A stretch of DNA of 64,000 nt from Ancylobacter defluvii. GTDB lineage: Bacteria; Pseudomonadota; Alphaproteobacteria; Rhizobiales; Xanthobacteraceae. The notes beneath the pieces are model-generated. The model ran no database searches and was not told the DNA's origin. It worked only from the letters and a program-made list of their open reading frames with translations. This document shows, one piece after another, positions 8,898 to 18,355 of this stretch (position 1 is its first letter; every line of letters begins with the position of its first letter). The translations under genes were made by a program, and so were the position numbers. The stretch spans positions 154,226 to 218,225 of the forward strand of contig NZ_JAHBGD010000012.1 of NCBI RefSeq assembly GCF_018390605.1, read 5' to 3'.

Positions 8898-10088
8898 GTG
8901 ACCATGGCCGCCCAGACGCCCCCCAATGACACCGCGACCGGCCCAGCCCCGTCGGGAGCCGCCTCGCCCGGCCCGGCTTCATCAGGTCCGGCCCCGTCAG
9001 GCCCCGCCTCGCCCGGCGAGGAGACGCCGCGCTCGCTTGGCGCCAGCCTGCGCCGGCTGCTGATCCCGCTGGTGGCGATCCTCGCCGTGGGCGGATTGCT
9101 GGTCTACACCAACGATCATTGGGGCCAATGGGCCAGCGACCGGCCGCTGCAATATACCGACGACGCCTATGTGCGCGCCGATGTCTCGACGCTCAGCGCC
9201 CGCATCAGCGGCAACGTGCTGCAGGTGCTCGTCGACGATTATCAGGCGGTGAAGGCCGGCCAGCCTCTGGTCGAGATCGATCCGGCCGACTATCAGGCCG
9301 CCCGCGACGGCGCCCAGGCGGCGGTGGAAGGGGCGCAGGCGGCGCTCACCAACCTCAAGAACCAGGAAGATCTGCAACAGGCGGTCATCAACCAGGCCGA
9401 GGCGCAGCTCGCCTCCGCCAAGGCCGCCGAGGTCGAGATGCAGGAGGAGTTCGACCGGCAGCAGACGCTGGTGAAGGGCGGCATCGCCGGCACCGAGCAG
9501 AAGCTCCAGCAGGCCACCGCCAATCTCGCCAAGGCGCAGGCGGATGTCCGCTCCGCCGAGGCGGCGATCGAGGCGCAGAAGCGCCAGCTCGACGTGCTCA
9601 CCGGGCAGGAGGGCACGCTGCGGGCCAATCTCGACGCCGCCAACGCCAATCTGAAGACCGCCGATCTCAAGCTCGGCTACACCCGGGTCGTCGCTCCCTT
9701 CGACGGCATTGTCGGCACCCGCCTGATGCAGGTCGGCGACTATGTGAACGTCGGCACCAACCTCATCGCCGCGGTGCCGATCCCCAATGTCTATGTCATC
9801 GCCAATTTCAAGGAGACGCAGCTCACCCACGTGGCGCCCGGCCAAAAGGTCGACATCACCGTCGATACCTTCCCCGGCCAGAGCCTGCGCGGCCGGGTGG
9901 AGCGCATCTCGCCGGCGAGCGGCTCGGTGTTCGCGCTGCTGCCGCCGGACAACGCCACCGGCAACTTCACCAAGGTGGTGCAGCGCATCCCGGTGCGCAT
10001 CGCCATCGAGCCGGGGCAGGCGCTGACCGGCCGGCTGCGCGCCGGCATGTCGGTCGAGGCGAACATCCACATCGACCGGGCGGAGTGA
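8898..10088 (+). CDS. HlyD/EmrA-family membrane fusion protein
   Basis: A 396-residue periplasmic adaptor. A proline/serine/glycine-rich cytoplasmic leader (about residues 10-40, made of repeated SGPASPG-like units) precedes one membrane helix at about 50-68. A lipoyl half-motif (ARISGNVLQVLV), a long coiled-coil hairpin (about 130-245) and a beta-barrel (VVAPFDGIVGTR onward) follow. The start is GTG at 8898 or ATG at 8904. It precedes the DHA2 carrier by 5 bases, the standard emrAB arrangement, and the pair should export hydrophobic compounds across the envelope with an outer-membrane channel that is not in the window. Confidence 0.9.
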   Translation: MTMAAQTPPNDTATGPAPSGAASPGPASSGPAPSGPASPGEETPRSLGASLRRLLIPLVAILAVGGLLVYTNDHWGQWASDRPLQYTDDAYVRADVSTLSARISGNVLQVLVDDYQAVKAGQPLVEIDPADYQAARDGAQAAVEGAQAALTNLKNQEDLQQAVINQAEAQLASAKAAEVEMQEEFDRQQTLVKGGIAGTEQKLQQATANLAKAQADVRSAEAAIEAQKRQLDVLTGQEGTLRANLDAANANLKTADLKLGYTRVVAPFDGIVGTRLMQVGDYVNVGTNLIAAVPIPNVYVIANFKETQLTHVAPGQKVDITVDTFPGQSLRGRVERISPASGSVFALLPPDNATGNFTKVVQRIPVRIAIEPGQALTGRLRAGMSVEANIHIDRAE

Positions 10089-10093
10089 CGGCC

Positions 10094-11692
10094 ATGGCCG
10101 CCCCCGCCGCTCGCCTCGCCGCCGCCCCTCCCGCCCCGGCGCAGAGCCGGCCCTATGGCCGGCCGGCCCTCGCCGCCGCCGCGGTGCTGCTCGGCTCCTT
10201 CCTCGTCGGCTTCGACACGCGGCTGTTCTCCATCGGCCTGCCGGACCTGCGCGGCGCCTTCCATCTCAGCTTCGATCAGGGCGCCTGGCTCTCCACCATC
10301 GCCACCGCGCCGCAGATCTTCATCGCCCCGGCGGTCGCCTGGCTGGCCGCCACCTTCGGCGTCGGCCGGGTGCTGTTCTGGCCCAGCCTTGCCTATGCGG
10401 TGGTGTCGCTGATCATCCCCGAGGTGCGCAACTGGGAGACGCTGGCGATCCTGCACGGGCTGCGCGGCTTCATGCTCGGCATCTTCATCCCGGCGACGAT
10501 CATGATCATCTTCCGCAACCTGCCGCTGAAATGGTGGGTGCCGGCGCTCGCGGTCTACGCCTTCCGCCTCGCCTTCTCGCAGAGCACCGGGGTGGCCATC
10601 GTCGGCTTCTACGAGACCCACCTGTCCTGGCAGTGGGTCTATTGGCAGGGCGTCTTCCTCGCCCCGATCATCGGCATTCTGGTGCGCCTCGGTTCGCCGA
10701 TGGAAAAGATCGACTTCGCCCTGCTGCAACGGGCGGATTGGGGCGGCATGGCGCTGCTCGGCACCAGCTGGGCGCTGGTCTATGTCGCGCTGGACCAGGG
10801 CAACCGGCTGGACTGGCTGCAATCGGGGCTGATCGTTACCCTGCTGGTGGCGGGCGCGGTGCTGCTGTTCGGCTTCTCGCTGAACGAGATGCTGGTGAAG
10901 GCGCCATGGGCCAGCCACCGCGTCATCGCCAAGCGCAACATCATCCTCGGCTTCCTGGTCATCCTCTGCTTCAACCTCGCCAGCATGTCGAACAGCCTGC
11001 TGGTGCCGAACTTCCTCTCCAACGTCGTCGGGCTGCGCCCGGAGGAGATCGGCGGGCCGATCGTCGTCGGCGTCGCCCTGCCGCTGATGGTGGTCATGCC
11101 GCTCGCGGTGATCATGATCCGCCTGTTCGACGCCCGGCTGAGCCTGCTGATCGGCTTCCTCGCCTTCGCCATCGCCGCGCATATGGGCACGCGGATCACC
11201 CATGAATGGTCGCCCTGGACCTTCCTGCCGATACTGCTGATCCAGTCCGTCGGCCAGGGGTTCACCTTCCTGGCGGCGGTGGTGTACCTGCTCACCAATT
11301 CCGATCCCAAGCAGGCCACCGCCGTCGGCGCCTATATCCAGGTGCTGCGCCTCGGCGGCGCCGAGATCGGCATCAGCGTGATGACGACCTTCCTGCGCCA
11401 TCGCGAGCAGCTGCATTCCTATCTGCTCGGCCTGCACCTGTCCTCGTCGAGCCAGAAGGTGACCGGCGCGCTGCACGGCTTCACCGCCCCGTTCACCGAC
11501 GCCGGCGCCTCGGCGCAGGAGGCCAGCGCCCGCGGCGTCGCCAGCCTGGCCGGGCTGGTGGCGCGCGAGGCCAACGTGCTGTCCTATATCGATGGGTTCC
11601 AGCTCTGCTACTGGGGCGCGCTGGCCGGCATCGTGGTCGTCGCCCTGCTGGGGCAGGCGCCGCGCGGGCCGCTGAGCCCGCGCTATTACTGA
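10094..11692 (+). CDS. MFS transporter, DHA2/EmrB-like
   Basis: A 532-residue carrier with about 14 hydrophobic helices, the size and layout of EmrB-type drug:proton antiporters. The conserved family motif region GSFLVGFDTRLFSIGLPDLRG begins the first helix, although here the usual LDxTIVNVALP reads FDTRLFSIGLP. The ATG at 10094 lies 5 bases after the adaptor stop. The same frame stays open far upstream, but that stretch is antisense-like overlap with the adaptor gene. It forms a tripartite pump with the adaptor at 8898. Confidence 0.88.
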   Translation: MAAPAARLAAAPPAPAQSRPYGRPALAAAAVLLGSFLVGFDTRLFSIGLPDLRGAFHLSFDQGAWLSTIATAPQIFIAPAVAWLAATFGVGRVLFWPSLAYAVVSLIIPEVRNWETLAILHGLRGFMLGIFIPATIMIIFRNLPLKWWVPALAVYAFRLAFSQSTGVAIVGFYETHLSWQWVYWQGVFLAPIIGILVRLGSPMEKIDFALLQRADWGGMALLGTSWALVYVALDQGNRLDWLQSGLIVTLLVAGAVLLFGFSLNEMLVKAPWASHRVIAKRNIILGFLVILCFNLASMSNSLLVPNFLSNVVGLRPEEIGGPIVVGVALPLMVVMPLAVIMIRLFDARLSLLIGFLAFAIAAHMGTRITHEWSPWTFLPILLIQSVGQGFTFLAAVVYLLTNSDPKQATAVGAYIQVLRLGGAEIGISVMTTFLRHREQLHSYLLGLHLSSSSQKVTGALHGFTAPFTDAGASAQEASARGVASLAGLVAREANVLSYIDGFQLCYWGALAGIVVVALLGQAPRGPLSPRYY

Positions 11693-11717
11693 GCCGGAAC
11701 CGGCCCGGCGCCCCGTC

Positions 11718-12827
11718 TCAGCCGAGCGAGGCGCCCAGCCGCCGGCCATAGGCGACCACGGCGCGCCCATGCTCCAGGCGCTCCCGCTCGAATGCCGCCA
11801 GCGCCGCCGGCAGTTCCCCTGCCCCGGCCAGCGCGTCGCGCAGGGCGAAGGCGTCGCCGGCCACCTTGGCGACGCCCATGGCGGTATGCGGCCGGGCGAC
11901 GAAGGCAGCGTCGCCGATCAGCACCAGCCGCCCCGCCACCAGGCGCGGCGCCGCATAGTCGAAGATCGCCTGCACGAACGGGCGCGGCTCGGCCGTCACC
12001 GCCGCGGCGAAGGCCGGCGGCAGCAGCCGCGCCGCATCGGCGCGCAGCGCATCCGCCGCCTCGGGCCGCATCTGCCCCGGCGCCAGCGAAAAGTCGTGCG
12101 GCTGCCCGTCGACATCGGTGAGCACCTCCACCAGTTGCTCCGGCGTGTAGCGGCGGTACCAGACCCAGTTATAGCGCCGCCGGCCCGGTTCGACCGCCCC
12201 GTCCGGCCCGGCCACCAGATAGCCGAGCGCCTGCGCGCCCGGCATGTCGTAGAAGGCGAAGCGCTCGAACAGCACCACCGCCGCCACCGCCGGCACCGCC
12301 GTCTCCGGCACCAGCCCGCGCCAGGCGACATAGCCGGCATAGGCGGGCTGCGACCCCGGCCCGGCCACTACTTCGCGCAAGGTCGAGCCGAGCCCGTCGG
12401 CGGCGATCACCAGCTCCGCCGCCTCGCGGCCGCCATCTGCGAACTGCACCACGGCCTGCCGCGCCTCCTGCGTCACGCCCGTCACCGCCCGGCCGCCGAC
12501 ATAGCCGCCCTCCGGCACCCGCTCGCGGAACACCCGGAACAGCCGGTCCCAGGACAGCTGCGTCTGCGGCGTCGCCTGCCGGTGCACGACGGCGCCGGCG
12601 CGGTCGAGCACGATGCGCTCCCGCGCCTCGACGCCGAACCGCGCCACATGCTCGACCCCGGCCTCGCGCAGCATGGCGAACACCTCTTGCTGGGCGACGA
12701 GGCCGGCGCCGCGCCCCTCCAGCCCCGACGACGAGCGCTCATAAATGGTGACGTCGTGCCCGGCCCGGCGCAGCAGCTCGGCGGCGAACAGCCCGCCGAC
12801 CGAGCCGCCGGCGATGACGATGCGCAT
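11718..12827 (-). CDS. FAD-dependent monooxygenase (PHBH / 2,6-dihydroxypyridine hydroxylase-like)
   Basis: A 369-residue class A flavoprotein monooxygenase. The N-terminal dinucleotide-binding motif GGSVGGLFAAELLRRAG is followed by the YERS acidic strand end and RGAGL. The DG motif is VIAADGLGSTLRE and the second FAD motif is LIGDAAFVARPHTAMG. The overall style resembles 2,6-dihydroxypyridine 3-hydroxylase and related aromatic hydroxylases; the substrate is unknown. The start at 12827 follows GGAGAC on the minus strand. It is the last gene of an apparent adaptor-permease-monooxygenase operon, 10 bases after the RND permease stop, so it may modify the compound that the pump exports. Confidence 0.85.
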   Translation of the reverse strand: MRIVIAGGSVGGLFAAELLRRAGHDVTIYERSSSGLEGRGAGLVAQQEVFAMLREAGVEHVARFGVEARERIVLDRAGAVVHRQATPQTQLSWDRLFRVFRERVPEGGYVGGRAVTGVTQEARQAVVQFADGGREAAELVIAADGLGSTLREVVAGPGSQPAYAGYVAWRGLVPETAVPAVAAVVLFERFAFYDMPGAQALGYLVAGPDGAVEPGRRRYNWVWYRRYTPEQLVEVLTDVDGQPHDFSLAPGQMRPEAADALRADAARLLPPAFAAAVTAEPRPFVQAIFDYAAPRLVAGRLVLIGDAAFVARPHTAMGVAKVAGDAFALRDALAGAGELPAALAAFERERLEHGRAVVAYGRRLGASLG

Positions 12828-12837
12828 GAAGGTCTCC

Positions 12838-15800
12838 TCAGGAATGGACGGAAGCGCCGCCCCGGCGGGCAAACCGCTCGCGCAGGCCGTCAAGGGCGAG
12901 ATAGATCACCGGCGTGGTGTAGAGCGTCAGCATCTGGCTGACGACGAGGCCGCCGACGATGGCGTAGCCGAGCGGCTGGCGCAGCTCCGAGCCGGTGCCG
13001 TGGCCGATCATCAGCGGCACGCCGGCCAGCAGCGCCGCGAAGGTGGTCATCAGGATCGGCCGGAAGCGCAGCAGGCAGGCCTCGCGGATGGCGTCATGCG
13101 CCGACATGCCCCCGCTACCCTCGCCCTCGCCGCGTTCGCGCGCGATGGCGAAGTCGACGATCATGATGCCGTTCTTCTTCACGATGCCGATCAGCAGGAT
13201 GATGCCGATCAGCGCGATGATCGAGAAGTCGAAGCCGAACAGCCACAGCATGATCAGCGCCCCGAGCCCGGCCGAGGGCAGCGTCGACAGGATGGTGATC
13301 GGGTGGACATAGCTCTCATAGAGCACGCCGAGGATGATGTAGATCACCAGCAGCGCCGCCAGCACCAGCACCGGCTCGCTCGCCAGCGAGGCCTGGAAGA
13401 CCTGCGCGTTGCCCTGGAAGGTGCCGGTCAGCGTCGCCGGCTTGCCGATCTGCGCTTCCGCCGCATGGATCGCCGCCACCGCGTCGCCCAGCGCCGCGCC
13501 GGGGGCGAGGTTGAACGACAGCGTCACCGAGGGAAACTGCGACTGGTGGTTGATCGACAGGAAGCTGGTCGGCTCGCTGGTCCATCTGGCGAGCACCGAG
13601 AGCGGCACCTTGGCGCCGGTCACCGGCGAGGTGAGATAGATCTCGTCCAGCGCCCGCGGCGAGTTCTGCAATTGCGGCAGCAGTTCCAGGATCACGTGAT
13701 AGGAATTCAGCTGGGTGAAGTACTGCGTCACCTGCCGCTGGCCGAAGGCGTCGTAGAGCGTGTTGTCGATATCGGCCGGGCTGATGCCGAGCCGCGCCGC
13801 CTGGTCGCGGTCGATGCTCAGCGTCAGCGTCGTGCCGCCGGTCTGCTGGTCGCTGGCGAGGCTGCTCAGCTGCGGCAGCGTCTTCAGCTTGGCCAGCATT
13901 TTCGGCGCCCATTCGTTGAGCTCGGCGATATTGGCGTCCTGCAGCGTGTACTGGAACTGCGTGCGCGACACGCGGCCGCCGACATTGAGGTCCTGCGCCG
14001 CCTGCAGGAACAGCGCCGCCCCCTCGACCTTGCCGAGCTTGGCGTTGAGCCGGTCGATGATCTGGAACACCGAGGCCGCGCGCTGGTCGCGCGGCTTCAG
14101 GGTGATGAACATGCGGCCATTGTTCACCGTCTGCCCGGCGCCGGCGCCGACCCCCATGCCGACGGTGGCGACATCCGGGTCGGCGGCGACGATCCGGCCC
14201 AGTTCCAGCTGGTGCTGCACCATCTGCGTGAAGGAGATGTCCTGCGCTGCCTCCGACACGCCGATAATCAGCCCGGTATCCTGCAGCGGGAAGAAGCCTT
14301 TCGGGATCTCGTAGAACAGCACCCCGGTCGCCGCCACCGCCACCGCGAACACCGCCAGGGTGGCGCGGTGATGATCGAGGGCGATGTCCAGCGTCCGGCG
14401 GTAGCCGGCCAGCAGCGCCTCGAAGCCGCGCTCGGACCATTGGTAGAGCCGGCCATGCCGCTCGCTTTCATGCTCCCGGTTGCCCTTGGGCTTGAGGAAC
14501 AGCGCGCACAGCATCGGGGTGAGCGTCAGCGACACCAGGGCGGAAAGGGCGATGGTGATCGTCACCGTCACCGCGAATTCGCGGAACAGCCGGCCGACCA
14601 GCCCGCCCATCAGCAAGAGCGGGATGAACACCGCGATCAGCGACAGGCTGATCGACAGGATGGTGAAGCCGATCTCCGCCGAGCCGTCGAGCGCCGCCTG
14701 CAACGGCGTCTTGCCCATCTCCAGATGCCGCTCGATGTTCTCCAGCATGACGATGGCGTCGTCGACCACGAAGCCCACCGCGATCGACAGCCCCATCAGC
14801 GACAGGTTGTCGAGGCTGTAGCCGAGCGCATACATCGCCGCGAAGGTGCCGATGATCGCCAGCGGCACCGCGATCGAGGGGATCACCGTTGCCCACAGGC
14901 TGCGCAGGAACACGAAGATCACCGCCACCACCAGCACCACGGTGATGATCAGCGTCTTCTCCACATCCTCCACCGAGGCGCGGATGGTGCCGGTGCGGTC
15001 GCTCACTATGCTCAGCTGCACCCCGGCGGGGGCACTGGCGAGCAGCGCCGGCAGTTGCGCCTTGATCTGCTCGACCGTGTCGATGACGTTGGCGCCCGGC
15101 AGCTTGAACACCGGCATCAGGATCGCCCGCTCGCCATTCGCCCACGCCGCCAGTTGCTCGTTCTCCGGCGCGTCGACGGCGGTGCCGATGTCGCGCACCC
15201 GCACCGGGGCGCCGTCGCGATAGGCGAGGATGGCGTCCTGCCACGGCCCGGCCGAGGTGAGCTGGTCGTTGTCGAACAGGGTGAAGGTGCGCTCGCGGCC
15301 CTGCACCGTGCCCTTGGGATCGTTCACCGTCAGCGAGACGATCGCCTGCCGCAGATCCTCCAGCGACAGGCCGAGATTGGCCACCTTGGCCGGATCGACC
15401 TGGATGCGTACCGAGGGCTTCTGCTGGCCGTAGATCGTCACCTGGCCGACGCCGCCGATCTGGCTGACATGCTGCTCCAGCACGTTCTCGGCGAAGTCGT
15501 CGACCTCGGTGATCGGCAGCGTCTTCGAGCTCAGCGCCAGCACCAGGATCGGCGGGTCGGCCGGGTTCACCTTGCGATAGGTCGGCGGTGCCGGCAGGTC
15601 GGTCGGCAATTGCCCGCCGGCGGCATTGATCGCCGTCTGCACGTCCTGCGCCGCCGCATTGATGTCGACGTCGAGATTGAACTGCAGGGTGATCGAGGAA
15701 TTGCCCAGCGTCGAGATCGAGGTCATCTGCGCCAGGCCGGGAATCTCGCCGAACTGGCGTTCCAGCGGCTGCGTCACCGAGGAGGCGATGATCTCCGGGC

Positions 15801-15963
15801 TGGCGCCCGGCAGCTGGGTGGAGACCGACAGCGTCGGGAAATCCACCTCGGGCAGCGGCGCCACCGGCAGCAGCGGGAAGGCGGCGGCGCCGATCATCAA
15901 CAGCCCCGCCATCAAGAGCGAGGTGCCGATCGGGTGGCGGATGAACCAGGAGGAGAGCGACAT
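12838..15963 (-). CDS. RND efflux transporter permease (MdtB/MdtC-like)
   Basis: A 1041-residue resistance-nodulation-division permease with 12 membrane helices and two large periplasmic loops. Seen directly: an N-terminal helix (HPIGTSLLMAGLLMIG), the GxxxDDAIV region carrying the proton-relay Asp pair (VGFVVDDAIVMLENIERH), and the matching C-terminal half. The overall sequence is closest in style to MdtB/MdtC of multidrug pumps. It lies 5 bases after the adaptor gene, and the two form the inner-membrane part of a tripartite pump. No outer-membrane channel gene is next to it. Confidence 0.93.
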   Translation of the reverse strand: MSLSSWFIRHPIGTSLLMAGLLMIGAAAFPLLPVAPLPEVDFPTLSVSTQLPGASPEIIASSVTQPLERQFGEIPGLAQMTSISTLGNSSITLQFNLDVDINAAAQDVQTAINAAGGQLPTDLPAPPTYRKVNPADPPILVLALSSKTLPITEVDDFAENVLEQHVSQIGGVGQVTIYGQQKPSVRIQVDPAKVANLGLSLEDLRQAIVSLTVNDPKGTVQGRERTFTLFDNDQLTSAGPWQDAILAYRDGAPVRVRDIGTAVDAPENEQLAAWANGERAILMPVFKLPGANVIDTVEQIKAQLPALLASAPAGVQLSIVSDRTGTIRASVEDVEKTLIITVVLVVAVIFVFLRSLWATVIPSIAVPLAIIGTFAAMYALGYSLDNLSLMGLSIAVGFVVDDAIVMLENIERHLEMGKTPLQAALDGSAEIGFTILSISLSLIAVFIPLLLMGGLVGRLFREFAVTVTITIALSALVSLTLTPMLCALFLKPKGNREHESERHGRLYQWSERGFEALLAGYRRTLDIALDHHRATLAVFAVAVAATGVLFYEIPKGFFPLQDTGLIIGVSEAAQDISFTQMVQHQLELGRIVAADPDVATVGMGVGAGAGQTVNNGRMFITLKPRDQRAASVFQIIDRLNAKLGKVEGAALFLQAAQDLNVGGRVSRTQFQYTLQDANIAELNEWAPKMLAKLKTLPQLSSLASDQQTGGTTLTLSIDRDQAARLGISPADIDNTLYDAFGQRQVTQYFTQLNSYHVILELLPQLQNSPRALDEIYLTSPVTGAKVPLSVLARWTSEPTSFLSINHQSQFPSVTLSFNLAPGAALGDAVAAIHAAEAQIGKPATLTGTFQGNAQVFQASLASEPVLVLAALLVIYIILGVLYESYVHPITILSTLPSAGLGALIMLWLFGFDFSIIALIGIILLIGIVKKNGIMIVDFAIARERGEGEGSGGMSAHDAIREACLLRFRPILMTTFAALLAGVPLMIGHGTGSELRQPLGYAIVGGLVVSQMLTLYTTPVIYLALDGLRERFARRGGASVHS

Positions 15964-15968
15964 GCGAT

Positions 15969-17117
15969 TCAGCTCCCGCTACCGGCCTGGAACGGCGTCG
16001 GCGCCACCGCCGTGCCGGGAGCGAGGCGATACTGGCCGCGCACCACCACCGTCCGGCCGTCATCGAGGCCCTTCTCGATCACCGCGATGCCGTCGGCGAT
16101 CGGGCCCACCGTCACCGGCGCCACCGCCACCCGGCCGTCGGCACCGACGACGAAGACGAACTCGCCCGACGGCCCGCGCTGCACCGCGTCGGCCGGCACG
16201 GTGGTGACGCCGGGCAGCGTCGCCGCCCGCACCCGCACCTCGACGAACTGGCCCGGCCACAGCGCGTCGTCGGCATTGGCGTAGACCGATTTGAGCTCCA
16301 GCGTGCCGCTCTGCGGGTCGATCTTGTTGTCGATCAGCTCGACCGTGCCGGTGGCGAGCGTCTGTCCCTGCTCGCGCGACACCGCCTGCGCCTGCGTGGT
16401 TCCCTTGGCGAGCGCGGTGCGGATCGCCGGCACGTCGGCCTGCGGCAGGGTCGAGATCACCGCGATCGGGTGCAGCTGGTTGATGACCACCAGCCCGTTG
16501 GTGTCGGTAGCGTGGACGATGTTGCCCTCGTCCACCAGCCGCAGCCCGGCGCGGCCGTCGAGCGGCGCGGTGATGCGGGTATAGGAGAGCTGCGTCTGCG
16601 CGGTGGAGATCGCCGCCTTGTCCTGCGCGATCTGCGCGTCGAGCTGCTGCACCGTGCTGCGCTGGTTGTCCACCGCCTGGGCGCTGGCAAAGGCGTCCTT
16701 GCCGAGCTGGGTGTCGCGGTCGAGGATCAGCTGGGCATTGGCGCGCGAGGCCTCGTCCTGCACCAGCTTGGCCTGCGCCTGTTGCAGCGCCGCCTCGAAG
16801 GTGCGCGGGTCGATCACCGCCAGCAGGTCGCCCTGCCTGATGTCCTGGCCTTCCTTGAACAGCACCTGCTGCAATTGCCCGTCGACGCGCGAGCGCACCG
16901 TCACGGTGTTGAAGGGCTGCACCGTGCCGATGCCGGTGAGGTATACCGGCACGTCGCGCCGCGCGGCCTGCGCCACCTCGACCGGCACCGGTGCGGGCGC
17001 CGGCGGCGGCGCCGGCGGGCGGCTTTCGGCGCGCCAGAGGCCGTAGCCCGAGGCGGCCAGCGCCGCCACCAGGACCACTGAAACCACATGTCCGCGGCGA
17101 ATATGGGAGCCCGGCAT
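15969..17117 (-). CDS. RND efflux periplasmic adaptor (MdtA-like)
   Basis: A 382-residue membrane fusion protein. One membrane anchor or uncleaved signal lies at about residues 9-27, followed by a proline-rich linker, lipoyl halves, a coiled-coil hairpin and a beta-barrel (RITAPLDGRAGLRLVD). The start at 17117 was chosen because GGAGCG lies just upstream and the membrane anchor follows at once; an upstream in-frame extension to 17285 is unlikely. It is the first gene of the minus-strand RND operon. Confidence 0.92.
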   Translation of the reverse strand: MPGSHIRRGHVVSVVLVAALAASGYGLWRAESRPPAPPPAPAPVPVEVAQAARRDVPVYLTGIGTVQPFNTVTVRSRVDGQLQQVLFKEGQDIRQGDLLAVIDPRTFEAALQQAQAKLVQDEASRANAQLILDRDTQLGKDAFASAQAVDNQRSTVQQLDAQIAQDKAAISTAQTQLSYTRITAPLDGRAGLRLVDEGNIVHATDTNGLVVINQLHPIAVISTLPQADVPAIRTALAKGTTQAQAVSREQGQTLATGTVELIDNKIDPQSGTLELKSVYANADDALWPGQFVEVRVRAATLPGVTTVPADAVQRGPSGEFVFVVGADGRVAVAPVTVGPIADGIAVIEKGLDDGRTVVVRGQYRLAPGTAVAPTPFQAGSGS

Positions 17118-17477
17118 GGCACGCTCCTCCTTGCAGCAGTGAAACCAGCCTCCTTCACTGCGCCCGCACTGCGGCGAATTCTTTCTCGAATGCCGCCGCC
17201 CTTGCCGGTCCTCCCTGCGCGCGCCGCGCGCGGCCATACCAAGGTATGGGGCCGGCAAACTCTTCATATAGCCAGCCAAACCCACGTAGAATGGAGGGAA
17301 TCCGCCCCTCGCCTATTCTCTCTCCATCGCCAGCCGATGCCTGGATGTGTCCAGATACGGCGATGGAAGCTCTTCGTGCGGTCGGGCAACGCAAGCTGCC
17401 ATCCTCCACGAGATCGCCATCGCCGGGACCACGGGCAGACGCTCCGTCCTACTCCACACACAGAGGGAGTTCCGGCC
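17118..17477. other. Divergent intergenic region between the RND operon and araC
   Basis: This 360-base gap must hold the promoters of the leftward RND operon and the rightward AraC/YdeP/cyd genes. An inverted repeat CCATACC-AA-GGTATGG (17234-17249) stands out as a candidate operator. No protein-coding or RNA gene is supported. Confidence 0.6.
17234..17249. promoter_or_regulatory. Inverted repeat, candidate operator
   Basis: Two perfect 7-base arms (CCATACC and GGTATGG) are separated by AA, 117 bases upstream of the RND adaptor start and 229 upstream of araC. The binding protein is unknown. It is not the TGGCAT-N5-ATACCA operator found further right. Confidence 0.4.
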
Positions 17478-18317
17478 ATGTCGTTCCATGTTTCCCCGCC
17501 GATCGGTGGCACCGCCACCCCTGCTCATGCCGCCGACATCCTGCCCGTGCCCTTCGAGGTCCGCCCCGCCGCGTCGCTCGCGGCGCCGACGGCTCCCGAC
17601 ACCCTCTCCGTCCGCCTCGGCCATATCGATCTCGTCCTCGCCATCTCGGCGGCGAGCGCCGCCCCCGCCTCCGGCGTCTCCTTCACCGAATCCGGCCGTG
17701 CCCGCGACGGCGTGCTGCATCTCCACCTCGCCGGCAACAAGCTGCCGACCTCGTTCAACCTCGGCGTCGATCCGGTCATCGCCGGAAACGACGATCCGGT
17801 GATCCTCCGCCTGTCGCAGGCGCTGGAAGCCGCCGAGCACGGCGCCGACGAGTTCGGCGGCGTCTATGCCGATGCGCTGCGCCTCGCCATCGTCACCCGT
17901 GCGCTCAGTGGCCGCCCGGCGGGCGATGCGCTGGAGGCCCGCGAGACCGAGCCGGAGATCGCTCCGCGCCGCCCCCGCACCGGCCTGCCGAAGTGGCGGC
18001 TGAAGAAGGTGGTCGCCTATGTCGACGAGAATCTCGGCGAGAGCGTCACCCTGGCCGGCATGGCCGATGCCGCCGGCCTGAGCCGCATGCACTTCGCCGC
18101 CCAGTTCCGCGTGTCCACCGGCGTGCGTCCGCACGAATTCCTGCTGCGCCGGCGCATCGAAAAGGCGCAGGCGCTGATGCTGGAGACCCGCGACTCGCTG
18201 GTCGCCATCGCGCTCGACGTCGGCTTCCAGACCCAGGCGCACTTCACCACCGTGTTCCGCCGCTTCGTCGGCGACACCCCGCACCAGTGGCGCAGCGCCC
18301 AGCGCGGCCGCAACTGA
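17478..18317 (+). CDS. AraC-family transcriptional regulator
   Basis: A 279-residue regulator. The first ~170 residues are an unrecognised alanine-rich sensory part; the C-terminal 100 residues are an AraC double helix-turn-helix (ESVTLAGMADAAGLSRMHFA, and DVGFQTQAHFTTVFRRFVGDTP). The ATG at 17478 follows AGAGGGAG at good spacing. It is 38 bases upstream of the YdeP-like gene and probably controls the molybdoenzyme/cytochrome bd genes. Confidence 0.9.
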   Translation: MSFHVSPPIGGTATPAHAADILPVPFEVRPAASLAAPTAPDTLSVRLGHIDLVLAISAASAAPASGVSFTESGRARDGVLHLHLAGNKLPTSFNLGVDPVIAGNDDPVILRLSQALEAAEHGADEFGGVYADALRLAIVTRALSGRPAGDALEARETEPEIAPRRPRTGLPKWRLKKVVAYVDENLGESVTLAGMADAAGLSRMHFAAQFRVSTGVRPHEFLLRRRIEKAQALMLETRDSLVAIALDVGFQTQAHFTTVFRRFVGDTPHQWRSAQRGRN

Positions 18318-18355
18318 ACCTCCCCCCTCTCCGCCGTACGACAGGAATTCCTGAC

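Noticed and set aside
8940-9025. Short Pro/Ser/Gly tandem repeats in the EmrA-like leader
   Set aside because: Real low-complexity coding repeats, but typical of high-GC cytoplasmic leaders and not informative on their own.
12745-16284. A 1179-codon plus-strand open frame
   Set aside because: It is the antisense shadow of the RND permease and adaptor genes; the His/Arg/Gln-rich product has no domains, and the minus-strand frames are clear family members.
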